From: Hyposmocoma kahamanoa
Taxonomy: Eukaryota > Arthropoda > Insecta > Lepidoptera > Cosmopterigidae
Direction of reading: 5' to 3'
Assembly (NCBI RefSeq): GCF_003589595.1
Contig: NW_020654810.1
Location: forward strand, 14,468,569 to 14,532,568
Length of the DNA: 64,000 nucleotides
Position 1 is the first letter of the stretch. Each line of letters begins with the position of its first letter. This document shows positions 23,801 to 36,860 of the stretch, piece after piece. The notes beneath the pieces are model-generated. The model searched no databases and was not told the origin of the DNA. It was given only the letters and a program-made list of their open reading frames with translations. Position numbers and translations under genes: made by a program.

Positions 23801-26800
23801 AACAGGAATGTTTTGATATTCAGGAGCATCTTCAGATTCCGCTTCGCTGTTACAAACACTGTTTGAAACCTTCTGTATAAGTTTCACCGATTGAAAAATA
23901 TCATCAATACTATCTCGTTCAGATTGTAGTCGGTCGACATATTTGGATGTCTCCGTGATGGGCTGTCTTGGACTCTTGTCAACCCCAAAATAAGTTAAAT
24001 CACTGTCTCGAAGTTGCCTTGTTTTAGCTCGCCCTGGTAAAGGAGACATTTGCAATGTTCGAAGCTTATTTATAACAAAATTCGTATTCGATTCTTGGAT
24101 GTAATTGTTAGTAGAAGTACTGTCTTTGAGCTCAAAGGCAGACCTTTTGACTTTCAAGGTATCAATGATTTGTGGACCTGAAACAAAGGTAAGTACAAAT
24201 TATTACCCGAATATAAATAGTATTTTAGTACAGGTGCGTAATTCATTACAACACAATTTCTTATATACCTGTGTTGGTTGTCCTAGATACATTATTTTTA
24301 ATGATATCTATATCAGTATCAGTCGACGCAGTTTCAGTGCTGTACCTCCTCTCTTGCAGCTGTTTATTTATTAAAGACACAGCTGTAGGCACCTTGTTTG
24401 AAAAACTCCTGTCATCATTTTTATCGGCAACGTCGTCGTCAGAAGACCCAAATACTATATTCTCTCCTAAAAGATATGGCTTGGGTTTCGGAATTCTATT
24501 TTTGAGAATACTTTTTGTAGCTGCTGTATTCTCATCGATTTCGCTGGTTTCGTTGTTGATAGTAGGTGAAAATTCACTAGGCTTTATTTCAGGGAAATCC
24601 TTAATAGTTTCGCCAAATAATGTTATAGGTTTCTCGAAATTACCATGAATAGGAACAAAAGCACTTCGTCTCTTTCGAAAATCGTTTGATGGTGGCGGCT
24701 TTTCATCAGTTGCAATTATGTTAACCACTCCTGTTTCAGCAGCAAAGTGCAGTTCAGTCTTACAGAATCCTACTTTTTTTACTTTGCGGTCCCCGTCTTC
24801 ATTTGCTTGGTTTTTTCTATATTGATACTCTTCGTTAGTTTCAACCTTAATTGGTACTGTTATTGTTACTCTCCCTTTAGATTGTAAAGCAACACTGTTT
24901 TCGAGAGGTTCTTCAACAACAACATCATGTTCTCGTCTAGGTTTTATATGATGACCTTTGTAAAATGACGAACTTGGCCTATTTTTAGAAAGCCAATCCT
25001 TAAACGTCCCTTCGTGTCTGTCTTTATGATCAATTAATTTGTCATCAGGTTCATTAACAATTTCGGTAGACTTGCAAATGCCACTATCCGTTGAGGATTC
25101 CATTGCAAGTGTATCGTTGCTGTAGGATATAGTTTCGTTCAGTGGTGATGTATCCTCAAAGCTGTAACTTTTTCTTCTATTAGTCCAGTCGTTACTTCCA
25201 TTTAAAAGTGATTTATATTTAAGAGTGCTTAAAGCTACAGGTGCGTCTAGAAGAGGTGATAATCGACAACTGCCTTTTCTATTTAATGGTACGTCGCTAT
25301 TTTCAGAGTCATATGAATGTTTTCTGATTACACTTCTGTGATGTCGTGAATCTAGATCGATGATGCTGGCATTATCAGTGGAAGACGATTCTTCACTTGG
25401 CATTCGTATCGAATTACTTCCTGAAGAACTTCTCCATTTCGAAGGTTCTGAAATTTCAAAATCGTCTGGTTCTGTGACTTTGTAATTATCGGTATCAGTA
25501 TTGAATTCGGGGGCCGCGTCCAGAGGGGTTGAAGAGATCTCTAAAGGTTTAAGCGGTGTTGTCGGCGATTCCAACAAGTTGAAGCCAGATGAGATCACCT
25601 GAAAAAAAAAATTTGTTCAGTTGCAAGATATCAAGTAATGTAACAAAATACACGAGACGCACAGATTCGTAGTTAGTATTGTAATATGGAGGCGTACCCT
25701 TCGTGAAGAGTGCATCAGAGACGATACGGCTGGTAAACCTGGCCCCGCAGAGGAGTGATAAGCGGCACGCATGACTCGCACGCGCGCACCCGGTGCACTA
25801 GCATTTAGCACCTCCATAGCACGCGCCACGTGTCTCGTTACACCGCCTTGCGTCACCTGTACAAAACAATAACTATCCTATATAATATATATAAATATAT
25901 GTAAACCATCTTCATCATCCACTACAAGCCGTACTTAAAGCGGGCATCCATCACTTACTTGAGTAACCTGCTCAAAGGTAAGGCGAGGATAGAACCTTTC
26001 ATGGCTAAATAGTTTCTTCGCAAAGCAACAATATCAATTATTGACAAAATTGTATTTCTTTATGGTCATTGATTTATGAACTGCACTGGGTACACATCAG
26101 GAGTAGAGTCATTTGCCTGTCACATATAAAAAAATACACCGTTGCTATACATTACTTTTACTGATCATAGATTTGTAAAAAAAAACTTTACTGTTTATTT
26201 ATTGTCGTACATTCGTATTTCAAAAAAAGTTTAAACTATTTTCTTTGTTAACCATCATTGTTAACGATGTTACAGCAAGGTGTGTTAAGTGTGTTAGAGT
26301 ACTAGATAAGCAATGTAAACATTTGAAAAGCCTTTGTATGTACGTACGTTTATGTATACGTACCTCGCTCGTATTTCGCGACTGCTTTCAAGTGATTTTT
26401 AACATGAAATATTCATGAGTGAACTTTATGATGGCCTCAACAGTTATGATAACTGTTAAAGTTCTCGGTACACCATGTGAACATACTGTTAAAGTGCATA
26501 GGTACCGTACGCGGACTTTTTGCTCGATGATCGTGACGAATGTGGATTAACTACTTTTGTTGCTGATACTTGAGAATTCAAAATATACATTATTTTATGC
26601 GTTATTCATGTTGATATTTAATTAGATTGTAATGCTAATAAGCTTCGTAGATCCCGTTATTTACCAACATTACATATTTGAATAGAGTATTGTTGATAAT
26701 TTATCTAAGATAAATTCTCAACTTAATGACTACGTACTTAAACAATTCTCGTTAGATTGATATAGGTCTGAATTTGAGGGCCGTATGATGTCATACATGT

Positions 26801-29800
26801 AACTGTGATGTCACTAGGATTTCACTGAAATATTATATTACCAAATCAATTACGATTTAAGCTTAAGAACGTGCAGCCTACGCACTTAGAATAGGTACCT
26901 AATAACTTTTATGTTTCCATTATTTCTTGAAACACTGCGTAATAGTGTAAGTTTAATTTTCAATGGGTCCTTTAGCGTTTGTAGACGTCAATGTGTGGCT
27001 TTTTGTACGACCTTAGTAGATAAAGCTGACGTTTATTGGTCGAGAGTGACGCGATCACGGGGGCGGCGATGAAATTGCGCTTGCGCTTCACACGATACGA
27101 TCTTTCCAATGAACGTCTACGTTTGTAGCTCACAGTGGGAGTCAAACATATTTTAATATTTATAATGCGCATACAAATGACCGTAGAGTCTCTTTAAATG
27201 ATCAATAATCTCAAACTCATACCGTCAAGTTAATGCCTACACTAAATTTAAACTAAGAAACAAATGATAGATGATGCACCTGCAAGTGAATTGTCAATAT
27301 CAAGTCGAAAATAAACAAACAGAATACACATTATTATTTCCTAGAAGAGTTATGTTTTAAGTAAAAGGCGAAAACTAGCTAAAATGTGACTTGCTTCACC
27401 TTGGAAAATGTCTACAACCGGTTCAGGGTCAGTTATAACAGTGACTCACGAAGGGTTTTGTTGTCATATTGCTCTCATACAATCGATGATCACATTCGCG
27501 GAAGAACATAGGTACAAACACCTGAGACTTTTAAAATAAAAGTACCATTTTAAAAGTCTGGTAATTTTTGCCAGGGTATTTAAAATACCCTGCTAAAACG
27601 GTCTAGCCTTTTTAGCCGGGTACTTTTTTAATGCAACAGAACAAAATTCTGGTAAAAATTACCGTTAAATATTATACATATTCCTACTTTTATTCTAAAT
27701 AAATTTGCAACAGTCAATTTTTGTTAATGTTAAGGTCTCAGAACAAGCTTGCATAAAATGAAACTATTGACTCACACATAGCAAACTCACGTTTCCCGAC
27801 AAGGAAACTTGTATATTAACGAACTATCGTTCCAATCTTGTCTCTCACATTCCTATTCTTAGGTATCATGCCCACTTAGTGTATAGGTATCTGCAAGTTC
27901 TATATATGGTAAAGTAATTGCAATTATATGTCCAAAGCAATTAAAGTTTAATTTGTTATATCCTTAATCAATTTTCCCAGTTAGATTATGAAAAATCTTA
28001 GTTTCAATTCGTTAGGTTAGCATATAATAGCATATAATTGTTCAAAACTACCAATAACCTTTTACTGTCAGTATTATCGATCAAGGTTATCGTGAGGAGA
28101 CGGTGACGTCACTCGCATGATCGAACGCTAACCAAAACCAAAAGTGAGGTCACAACCCACTGATCTGCTAGACAAAACACTGCAACGCTAACACGTATGT
28201 GTCGAGGACATAACGGTTAGCTTACGCATATAAAGAGTTTATTCGAAAATGAGACAGGTAAAACTATACTGCCTTCGTAACGAAAAAAGTACTATGCGTA
28301 CTTCATACAGCAGTTGTGCCTTTTTACGTATATGTATGTATCATGTGAAGAAGAGTGAAGTTAGAGTGACGTGTAGCGGTCGACGACTTTTGAAGACATG
28401 CCGGGGGCGCCCGCGTTTTACCAACGACGTGTCTTTTCACAAACTGCAGGAAAACCCAATCGATCTGATTCATAAATTAGTTTGCCGTTATTCCAAGAGA
28501 AACCAAACAGATTAATTTTTATGTTAATGCATGCGTGTATAGTGATATTTCTTTACGTAACGTGTTTGTAAGTAACTTTGTATATAACTACTCACAGAAA
28601 AGAAGCTTAGTCGTGGAGGAATCATTATTCTTAAACCGTTTTTAAACAGTTAATCATGTTGTACTAAAATGGCCAATTTCCTAACGGTCCTGCCCGAAAA
28701 ATGAGATTTGATTGTTTCATCACGTTGTGAAACAAGCGATAAAAAATAGTTGAATATTGATTCCCATTATTTGAGTCATAGGTCAAAGGCCTCGCAAAAA
28801 TTACGTATGTGAATAGGTACAGTTTACGTACGCCTATAGAATAGAATGAAAAAGAAAATGTAAACCTATGAACCTTTCAATCTCCGAAGCATTCATATTA
28901 AGGATACTTATCAATTAACGACTTTTCAACTTGAATAATGAACAATACATACCAAACTCTGGCAAACATCAACGTTACTATTAACACCCGGACACACCAG
29001 CTAATGACAATTGCAAAAGTATCTTAACTCCAGTCTATGCTATTAAACCGCTGGAAAGATGGCATTAGGCAGATGATACTCGTCTGAAAATAACATAGTA
29101 CAGTATAATAGCGGATGCGCTGAGCGAGAGCATTGAGCAGCCTCGCGAAGCGGCCGAGGTCTTTACGCAGGATTTCCGCCAAATGCACACGACTCGAACA
29201 ATTTGAAGCCGACAACCTCTCAGGCACCAGAATAACTGCTGGTTTACTCTTATATTAGATGCAACTTTACAACTCCGCGAATAAAATCAACTAATTACCT
29301 ACACCTCTGCGACGCGCTTGCGCTAATTGTCTAACCATATTACTAAAGCACAAAAGAAACGCAAATCTCTTACGTTTTGTGTCACGTTCCGGGTTCAGTA
29401 ATCCTTTTTTGTACGAACAAGAAGCTCAGTACTTCAACAGAGTTATTTCGTTCATCAACATTTAACCTTATAGATTTACAAAAATTTAAAACAAAAGCAT
29501 GTACCTAAAACAAACTTTTACCCGAGGTATAGGTATGGCAATGATGTTAACAAGGCTTGTCGACACTTTGAGACATCTTCAAAGCTTCAAAAAGTGTTGT
29601 GAAGTTATTGACGGCTCATGGACAACATAATCAGAGAGTGGATAAAAGAAGATTGAAGATGTTCTCGGAACGAGAGACGGATTACAATCGCTGGACCGAT
29701 TAAGAATCTACATTTGATCGTTCGAAATTTTTAAAACAAAGAAGTCTTGACGTAAGTAACAACTACATATTTTTAAAATTTATTTATATTGTTAAAGATA

Positions 29801-32800
29801 AAGAAGTCCAAGTGATTCGTTAAATATTTAAACGTGCACGTGGATCCCATTGGCGTGGCAGCGAATATTTTATGATAATAAGTGGACGGCTACAACGTTG
29901 ATGTCTCTATTGTACCTCTCCAAACCATCAGCGTTTTTAGCTTGTTGGATGTTACACAATGATATTGAATTGTACCCAATTTTGTCTCACCGTTGTTGTA
30001 CCTGTACCTACGTAAAAATTGTAATTCTGAAACTTGATTGAATTGAACTGAAGCGTTATTACACTACGTACTGCTAATTACAAATGATTACATATATAAA
30101 TATGCGACTGCTTATTTTTTTATTATTAAGCCGTCGCCACTCTTTCTCCGTGAAAACTTGTAAGATCGCCTGTTCTACAAATTGCCATTTGTAAGTAGAC
30201 ACATTTCGTGAGTACCTACTCATTCGTTTATGGGAAAAGAAAGCATTGTGAGGAAAATTTCATGTGGCTGAAGGTTTAGAAGACATCATATCCATTCTAA
30301 TTGGGTTTTTGTCAGCTTAGTGGGATATGGTCTAAGGTTCAGTTTATATTGCGGTGGAACGGAATGGAAGCGACCTGGAACTTTATGGCCACTGCTGGGG
30401 AATGCTCGCGCATTCTGCGGAAGATCTTAGCTCGTATCTAGTTTGTACGTTACACAATTGGCCATAAAGTTAATTATGCTATGTACGATATCGTTTAAAA
30501 TTCGCTTCCATTCCGTTCCACCGCGATATAAATTGAGTCTAAATATCGATTATAACCCCATGTCTAAACATTTTCTTTACTACCTAGAAGGGAGCCGAGG
30601 CCAGAGAGAATTATACGAATTGTTACGCGCAAACTGTAACACCTGTTTATTGATATTAATACTCACAAAATCTGCACTTTATACGAAATTAGAAGGAACT
30701 AAATTTTACCTTACAGTGATACATAAACATGGGTACGTAACTTATACCTATTAATTACGGAAGCTTTTATTTCTAGGACCTGCATACTGAACACATGAAG
30801 ATGTAGTTAAGTACAACAGTAAATCTAAAAAGAATACATATCTACAATCTTTATTCTGAATTTCGCGAAAACGTAATAATTCTTTTTGCTACTCGAAATA
30901 CGACTTTGCTTGTACTTTATGTCGCCCTTCAAAAAATTAAAGGTGTAAAGAAATTGGAAAAAGATAATATTTTACAAAGTTTACGTTTTCCACGGTGTGT
31001 TCAAATGGTGTAGGCACATGGACAAACAAATGTAAAGTCGCAAAATAGGACGACCACGAAGTACACTTATATATCAAATCGAGAATTTTCTTAAAAAGGT
31101 TGGTGTGCGTATTATGAATATAATGACTTGTATGAAAAGATTGATGAGAGCAATTGAAACAATAAAATTTTGTAGACATCGAAAGTATCTGCCTACCCCA
31201 ATGGAAATCCAAAAGCATGTGTATGTATGCAAATTTTTATGTGTTTGTAGTCTAAACTGAATGTTAATTTTCAAGTTGCTTTACGTATACGTATATTTCT
31301 GTTTCTTAGTTTTTAATAAAACATAATAAATTAACTAAAAATAAACTTAATTTTTTTTCTATCATCGAGTATTGGTTATATACACGATGTTTTCTATCTA
31401 ACACTTTTTAGATCTGCGATTTAAGCAACGCCTCTCGCGTGTAGTCATTTGTAAAATAATTTTTGTGGTGTGCTTTCTTTTGCTACCGTGCAATGTTATC
31501 ACCATTTAGGTATTTTTATTTTTGTATGAAAGTAAAATCTAATGAATTATTAGGTCATGACACAAATTTGTTGTTAATGGTGTTAGTAATATAGTCCTGC
31601 GAGTCCCATTTACGAACAATCTGTATACCAGCAATAGTTTTTGATTTATATGAATTAGTCATTTCGTTAATCATAAACATTACTGTTACATACAACAAAT
31701 AAACAATACTGTGAACACAGGGATATTTTTATTTACCAAATTACTCAATGTTCACACGAAAATTAAGTAGGTACATTAAAATCTCTTGACAACAGACTTT
31801 TAGTAAAATTAACTCAAATCGATGACTGAGATATAGGCAACTAAAAAGTGCTTCAAGTCCCTTCGCGAAAAGCCTATAAATAATACTCGACCACGTGAAG
31901 CTTCATTCGCGTCATGCGTCTTTTAATTTGACCACAGACCACATAAATACTAGTAATTTGACAGAGTATTATTTGACAGTAAGGCTCAACTCACACTGGC
32001 GTAGAGTCGAAGCGTCGCGACGCGTCATGTTTTTCGCCTATAATATATTCATCGCTATTTTCCCATTATTAAGGTACAAATTTGAGTTATGCAAATATGG
32101 AAATGGGCGTCGACGCTTGGATGCAGTTGAGCGCGTTAGCGCGTCGTCACACGTCTCTTGAGCGCAGTGAGGCGTCAGACGCCGACCACACTGTGATCCG
32201 GGCGCACTAATGCGAGTGTCATCGCGCAACGACGCGCGTCGCCAAGCGTTGTAGTTGAAAAACAGGCCGCGACGTGACGCTTCGACTCTGCGCTAGTGTG
32301 AGTTGAGCCTAATTGTTTCAAATGAATATCGGACAGACAACGAGAGCGTTTGCCTGATTTGAAGGTGGTACCGCACCCTCAGATAGTGTACCGTGTAAGT
32401 CATTCATACCTAACGTTCGTTTATACCAAATTTGAATAATTGAGGACAAATTAACTCTTATGTAGGTAATTTTATTACTTATGTTTATCGAGGCTGATAA
32501 AAATGCAATTATATTACCTAAGTAATGTAGCCTAGTAGCAGTAGAGCTCCTTGTAGCAGCAGTAGTAAAACAGTTTTTGTTTCGTTTTCCCTTTACACAT
32601 TGCGCTTTTTAAAATAAAATTGGTTAACTATTAGGGTTTTCATATTGGGATCATGCAAGATCTCAAATTAATCTGTACTTATGAATAGAAAACATAAACA
32701 GCGTTTTAGGTTGTGAACGTTCTTCGATGTGCAGGTTTCATAACAATGTTTACTTTCGATGTATTGCTATTAAACATCACAAATGTACGAAATTAAATTT

Positions 32801-35800
32801 ATAGGTACCTAAGTACAGTTGCCACAGGGATTCAAACGTCCGCCTCGCAATCAAGAAGCAACCGTTCTCCCACTGAGTTACCACCGCTCTTGCTTAACTA
32901 CTTTAGTTATTGCCGAAACGTTTTGAAATTGTGACCACTTTGTATCGAAACGGCGTCATTGAAGTCTTTTTGTGGAAACATTTTCAACACGCAAGCAAAA
33001 GACATCAACGGGTTTATAATGAGAGCTCTAATCCACTTTCCAAAAAATAGCTTGTAATTTAAAGCAGTCAGTAGTACGGTTTTCACTAAGTTATTGTAGT
33101 TAGACAGCTCTTACTTCCGGTGACTATAAATATTCAAAGATTATCTATTTCAATTCAATATATTTGCAAATAATTTGAAATATATTCTTTATACTCTTTA
33201 TGGGAAAACTTTTACTTATTTCTATTTTGCTGATTTACATGAAACTCATACAAAGTTCAGTAAAGGAACGCATTGCATGAAACATTTTTTGTTATAATAC
33301 CAAGTGACGGGACGAACAAGTCGTGTGTCTGGTGGTAAGCGACACGTCGTTCCATAGTTGCGGTGCCACTCTGAGCTTTAAGAGTGAGCAGAGGAAAAAT
33401 TCCTAATCTTCGATTTGATTTTAAAGGGGTATATCCACTTTAAAGTTAAAAATAAAATATTGTATGAGTAAAAAAACGATATATTCAAGCATAGACATTA
33501 ATCAGAAACATAAAACAATAAAGTTTCCTTGATAGATAAAAATCACGAAATGACCTCTAATTTTCACATTTTTTCGAGATATCCTCGAAATGCTACAGGT
33601 TATTAGGACAAAAATTAGATAATTAATTATATTTATGCATGATCGACAACTGTCACTGCGGTTTTTTTTAATCCCTTTAGTTTTAGAGTTATTCCGCCAA
33701 AACGAATTTGGTACTTTTAATGCGCAAAATTCAACATCTACTGTCGCATGTCACGCGAACTTCAGGCATATATTTGTTTCACAAATTTGGGCGGAGCCAA
33801 CGTCAAATCTTTTTGGCATGAGAGCTCTTACCCGCGCCCGTCACCCCGAGACATAAGTTCACAAATCCCATATGCCTGTAATTTCACCAGCACCCTTATC
33901 CTTCCAAACCGGAACGTTCGTCCAGAGAAGTACTGCCACCTTACCTATTGCGTGGCAGTACTTCTCTAAACGAACTGTTTCAAGGAGCTCTACTGCTACG
34001 TCATATTCACATACGTGTCGGAGAAGGTCTACAAAGTTTAAAGAATACATTTATATTTAATTTTACTGAAATTTGTAAGTAGTATTCGTAAGTGGGTGTT
34101 TCCTGTCATAATAAAACTGAATTTTGGCCTTCAGCAGCAAAGGCCACAGAACTCGTATCTGTCTCTATCACAAATTGACATCGATTATAACAAAAAATAC
34201 ATTAATATTTTTTGTTGTCAACTCTGTAGGTAGTTCGTGCGAATGGTCTCACCGAGTACTATAATCTAAATTGCAAATCTTTGCCAAAAGATTTGTTATT
34301 TTTTACTGTAATACGCAGTAGGTATCGTGCGTACGGACATTGACACCTTTTTATATTCTTGAGTACTCTACCACTACGGGGGTTCGCAAATCAGCATTAC
34401 TCCGCCTACCATTCAAAAGAAGTGATAATGATATAATTATTATGTAGGTATTAGTATTACATTGACAAAATATTTACTCGCATAAATAAATCATTAAAAA
34501 ATATTATATTTAGTCAGTAGCCGTAATAGCCTAATGGTTTCAACTACCGCCTCTCAAGCAGAGCGTCGTCGTAGGTTCGAATCCGGGCTTGCACCTCTGA
34601 GTTTTTCGTAATTTATGTGCGAAATTGAATTGAAATTTGCCATAAGTTTTTGGGTGGAAAAAAAACATCCGGAGGTAGGTAACATGCACATATCTGCAAT
34701 GATTTGTGTGAATTTTCGAATCTGTATTGGGCCTGCGCGGGTACTACAGCTCAAGCCCTCTCAATATAAATATATATAAGTATATATAGGCTAATTATAC
34801 ATATTCAGTATATTTAAAAATCGTTACGGTCATGTGCTTGCTTATATGGGCGAATATTTATTTTTGAAGATGTATAATTTAAAACAAAGATTTGAAATTA
34901 TAAATATTATAATAAGCAAACATTCATCACCGTGTGATGTTTACTATATGTTGACAACATTTAGATAGTACGTATATTGCATATATTATTGTTTCATTTA
35001 CTAAGCTTATTAGGAACGACTCTGTTATGTTCGCGCTCCGCTAACGCACTGAAACAAAAACATGGTCGAGACCATTCAATTATCACCGAAGTTCAATGTT
35101 TAGGTCACGGTCTTTCTTTGGACACTGCAATGTTTTCCTTTCTTTTGAAGCATGAACTAGTTTCTTAAACAATCCCTTTATATTGCCTTTCATTAAAATA
35201 TCCGTGGAAATTGTGACGAGTTTTGTTTTACGCCCCGAAGTCGGTTAATGTAACCATAATGAACGGTATTTCTCAATTGTATCTGTTCGTCTAATGAATA
35301 AGGAACAAGGTAGACGATGTCGGTAACTTCCTCGCATCAGTCGCTTTCACCATGAGATAACCGACGAATTGAAACCGTTGTTTGCCGGTGATTTGCTCTC
35401 CTATGACTCGTGCGATTTCCTGTCACGCACTGCATTAATTTGCAGCGCGGAAATTTTGTTTTCTTTCATATGGAATGAAGATGAATAATAATGGCCGTTT
35501 ATGGTGTTTTGAAAAGTTCTAAAGTAAAGAAACAGTTTGTATAACGAATGATGATGATTTAAATTTTGTGACTTTAGTCACAATGAAGTAACTCTTTGTT
35601 TTAAGAGTTTAGGGGTTTCGTCTGAAGCACTAGTTTAATTTTACTGGGGATTGCGAATTCGTCTTTTTTGGTCAATTTATCGGAAACACACACAAAAAGT
35701 AGTCGCGCCTAAAAACTTTTGAGTGTGGGTGTTGAAGGGGTTAGGTACAGTTACGTTTTGACTTGTTGATTTCTCTGCATGCATTTTAGCTGGCTATAAG

Positions 35801-36702
35801 AAATATTTCTGCAGATAAACGGTATAAGTAGCTTGTCCTAAATAAAAATTAAGGAACAAAGAAAAAAACGTAGCGAACCGGCTCGAACAGGTTCCGTAGA
35901 AATTTACTTACTATTTTGAATCATCGGATAAAGAAACACAAGGGCTATTATCGAAACTGGTGTAACAACACGAGCAACCAACGTCGTTCTGAGTTTTAAC
36001 TCCGTAAAAGGAAACGACGGCTTTGCTTTTGGCAATGACCGCTTAAATCGGATTGCCGTAATTCAGGCCTTGTCACTTAACGCAGTTCCTATAGCTTAGG
36101 GAGTAGAAAAACATCGCATTTGGCCATAATGATACTTCCTTAAAAGGATCTACAGCGATATCAAATGTACCAAATAAATTAAAATCTAAATTATATGCAT
36201 TAATAAAACACGATAAAAGTCAGTTTTTTAAACCGCTTTATGAAAGCAAGCATCAGCGATTGCATCTATAGACGACCATTATCAATTCAATGCAAGCAAG
36301 TTTTATATAAGAACACGTAACGTGCTATCGTTAACTTTCATAGGTCACCTAGAAAGCTCGCGGTAACATTGCAATGCTTAAAATATTAAGGATCATCATA
36401 AGTGTTCGATTCAATGCTTAAGTAAATTTAACGTTTTTAACATAAATAAAAGTTCGCAAAAACAAACACAGTAATAAGACGTTTGCCAAGACCACTTCTT
36501 ACCTAAATAATATAATAAAAAAATATATTCCTTGAAAAATGCAGTGTACCTACAGTACAAAAGTGTTTTTTCAATTACATATTTTGACGTACTAAAAGCT
36601 CTTAGAGTTAAAAGTTGTAGAGGGGTAGTCGGACGGTGGCCTCACCTTTCCATATTCGGCGGTCCCGGCCCACTCCCGGCGCCATTGACCCGCCACTTCC
36701 AT
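20848..36702 (-). CDS. Unrecognised, largely disordered 1096-aa protein, six exons
   Basis: I do not recognise this family. Exons in transcript order: 36702-36646, 25856-25698, 25598-24269, 24177-23508, 22006-21033, 20948-20848. All borders are GT/AG and the phases are continuous (0,0,1,2,1). Exon 1 is a guess from an ATG in a CpG-rich block followed by AAG|GTGAGG; the later exons are firmer. The protein is rich in Ser, Lys, Arg and acidic residues with no membrane segment. A conserved-looking island in exon 3 is [17 protein letters not shown], with [12 protein letters not shown] soon after. Exon 4 has proline runs such as [10 protein letters not shown] and KMSPPP. The C-terminus is compact and aromatic ([18 protein letters not shown]). 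This could be a cytoskeletal or signalling scaffold, but that is speculation. Intron 4 carries a LINE, and the first intron is 10.8 kb. Confidence 0.7.
22069..23473 (-). mobile_element. 5'-truncated LINE with reverse transcriptase end
   Basis: Inserted in intron 4 of the 1096-aa gene, same strand. Target duplication aggaaaactag lies at 22058-22068 and 23474-23484. The minus strand encodes the RT palm ([20 protein letters not shown], then [14 protein letters not shown]). After an in-frame TGA near 23175, the thumb and C-terminal region continues ([32 protein letters not shown]). The 3' tail is a short (TCTA)n repeat at 22066-22079. Few disabling changes suggest a fairly recent insertion. Confidence 0.88.
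28265..28328. repeat. Degraded copy of the 780-859 foldback
   Basis: Shares 'cgtaacgaaaaaa', 'actatgcgtactt' and 'acagcagttgtgcctttt' with the element at 780-859. The outer part of the right arm is lost. Confidence 0.6.
30336..30539. mobile_element. PIF/Harbinger-like MITE
   Basis: Inverted ends of about 37 bp share the core 'gcggtggaacggaatggaag' at 30351-30370 and, inverted, near 30506-30525. TAA flanks both sides (30333-30335 and 30540-30542). A 3-bp TWA target duplication with inverted repeats is typical of PIF/Harbinger MITEs. No coding capacity. Confidence 0.7.
31983..32309. mobile_element. PIF/Harbinger-like MITE with long inverted ends
   Basis: The ends start GGCTCAACTCACAC, and the inverted arms extend over about 50 bp (31983-32035 against 32257-32309). 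TAA sits on both sides (31980-31982 and 32310-32312). The interior is unusually rich in gcg and cgc words. No coding capacity; 327 bp. Confidence 0.75.
32823..32900 (-). repeat. tRNA-like SINE head
   Basis: On the minus strand, an A-box-like TGGTAACTCAGTGGG and a B-box-like GTTTGAATCCC stand about 40 bp apart, as in a tRNA. The folded acceptor stem is poor, so this is read as the head of an old SINE, not a working tRNA gene. Confidence 0.5.
33296..33975. repeat. Dispersed repeat of the 'taccaagtgacgggac' family, enlarged copy
   Basis: One end (33299-33390) matches the family terminus with 'acgaacaagtcgtg', and the other end (33870-33975) carries the family's 'aagtactgccac' and 'ttacctatt' blocks. 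The copy also contains an inverted 'agaagtactgccac' / 'gtggcagtacttct' pair at 33926-33967. The middle looks unrelated and may be an insertion. Confidence 0.5.
34503..34775 (+). mobile_element. tRNA-derived SINE
   Basis: The A-box-like stretch 'tagcctaatggtt' (near 34527) and B box GGTTCGAATCC (34574-34584) form the tRNA-like head. A body of about 180 bp follows. The boundaries are approximate because no clear target duplication was found. Confidence 0.6.
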
Positions 36703-36860
36703 GTCGGCTCGGTCTCGGTCGTAACAGCTACACTCAGGAGCACTAGGCTCGTTCGATCACTGCGCGCCACCACGATCGCTCAGCGCGGTGGTTCAAAACC
36801 TACTGATCGCGCGATTCGCGGCCCGCGCTCACGCAGCCTTAGCCCACAAAACAAATTTAA
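36600..36860 (-). promoter_or_regulatory. CpG-rich block, likely promoter and first exon region of the 1096-aa gene
   Basis: GC content and CpG frequency rise sharply here against the AT-rich surroundings (many gcgc and cgcg words, 36640-36840). On the minus strand it contains an ATG in good context (36702) followed after 57 nt by a consensus donor, AAG|GTGAGG. No TATA box was recognised. Confidence 0.4.

Larger units (their letters stand above)
25857..36645. other. Long non-coding stretch (first intron of the 1096-aa gene)
   Basis: About 10.8 kb without a credible coding exon. It contains MITEs at 30336-30539 and 31983-32309, SINE heads near 32820 and 34503, a repeat at 33296-33975 and a degraded foldback at 28265-28328. 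A fragment at 30235-30300 resembles the 'ggaaaacattgtgagg' body of lepidopteran SINEs. If exon 1 at 36702 is wrong, this would instead be intergenic. Confidence 0.5.

Noticed and set aside
29024..29227. Minus-strand frame with protein-like composition ([20 protein letters not shown]), considered as an extra exon of the 1096-aa gene
   Set aside because: No good acceptor or donor borders it, it has no ATG start, and adding it is not needed for phase continuity. It could be an untranslated exon, but nothing supports that.
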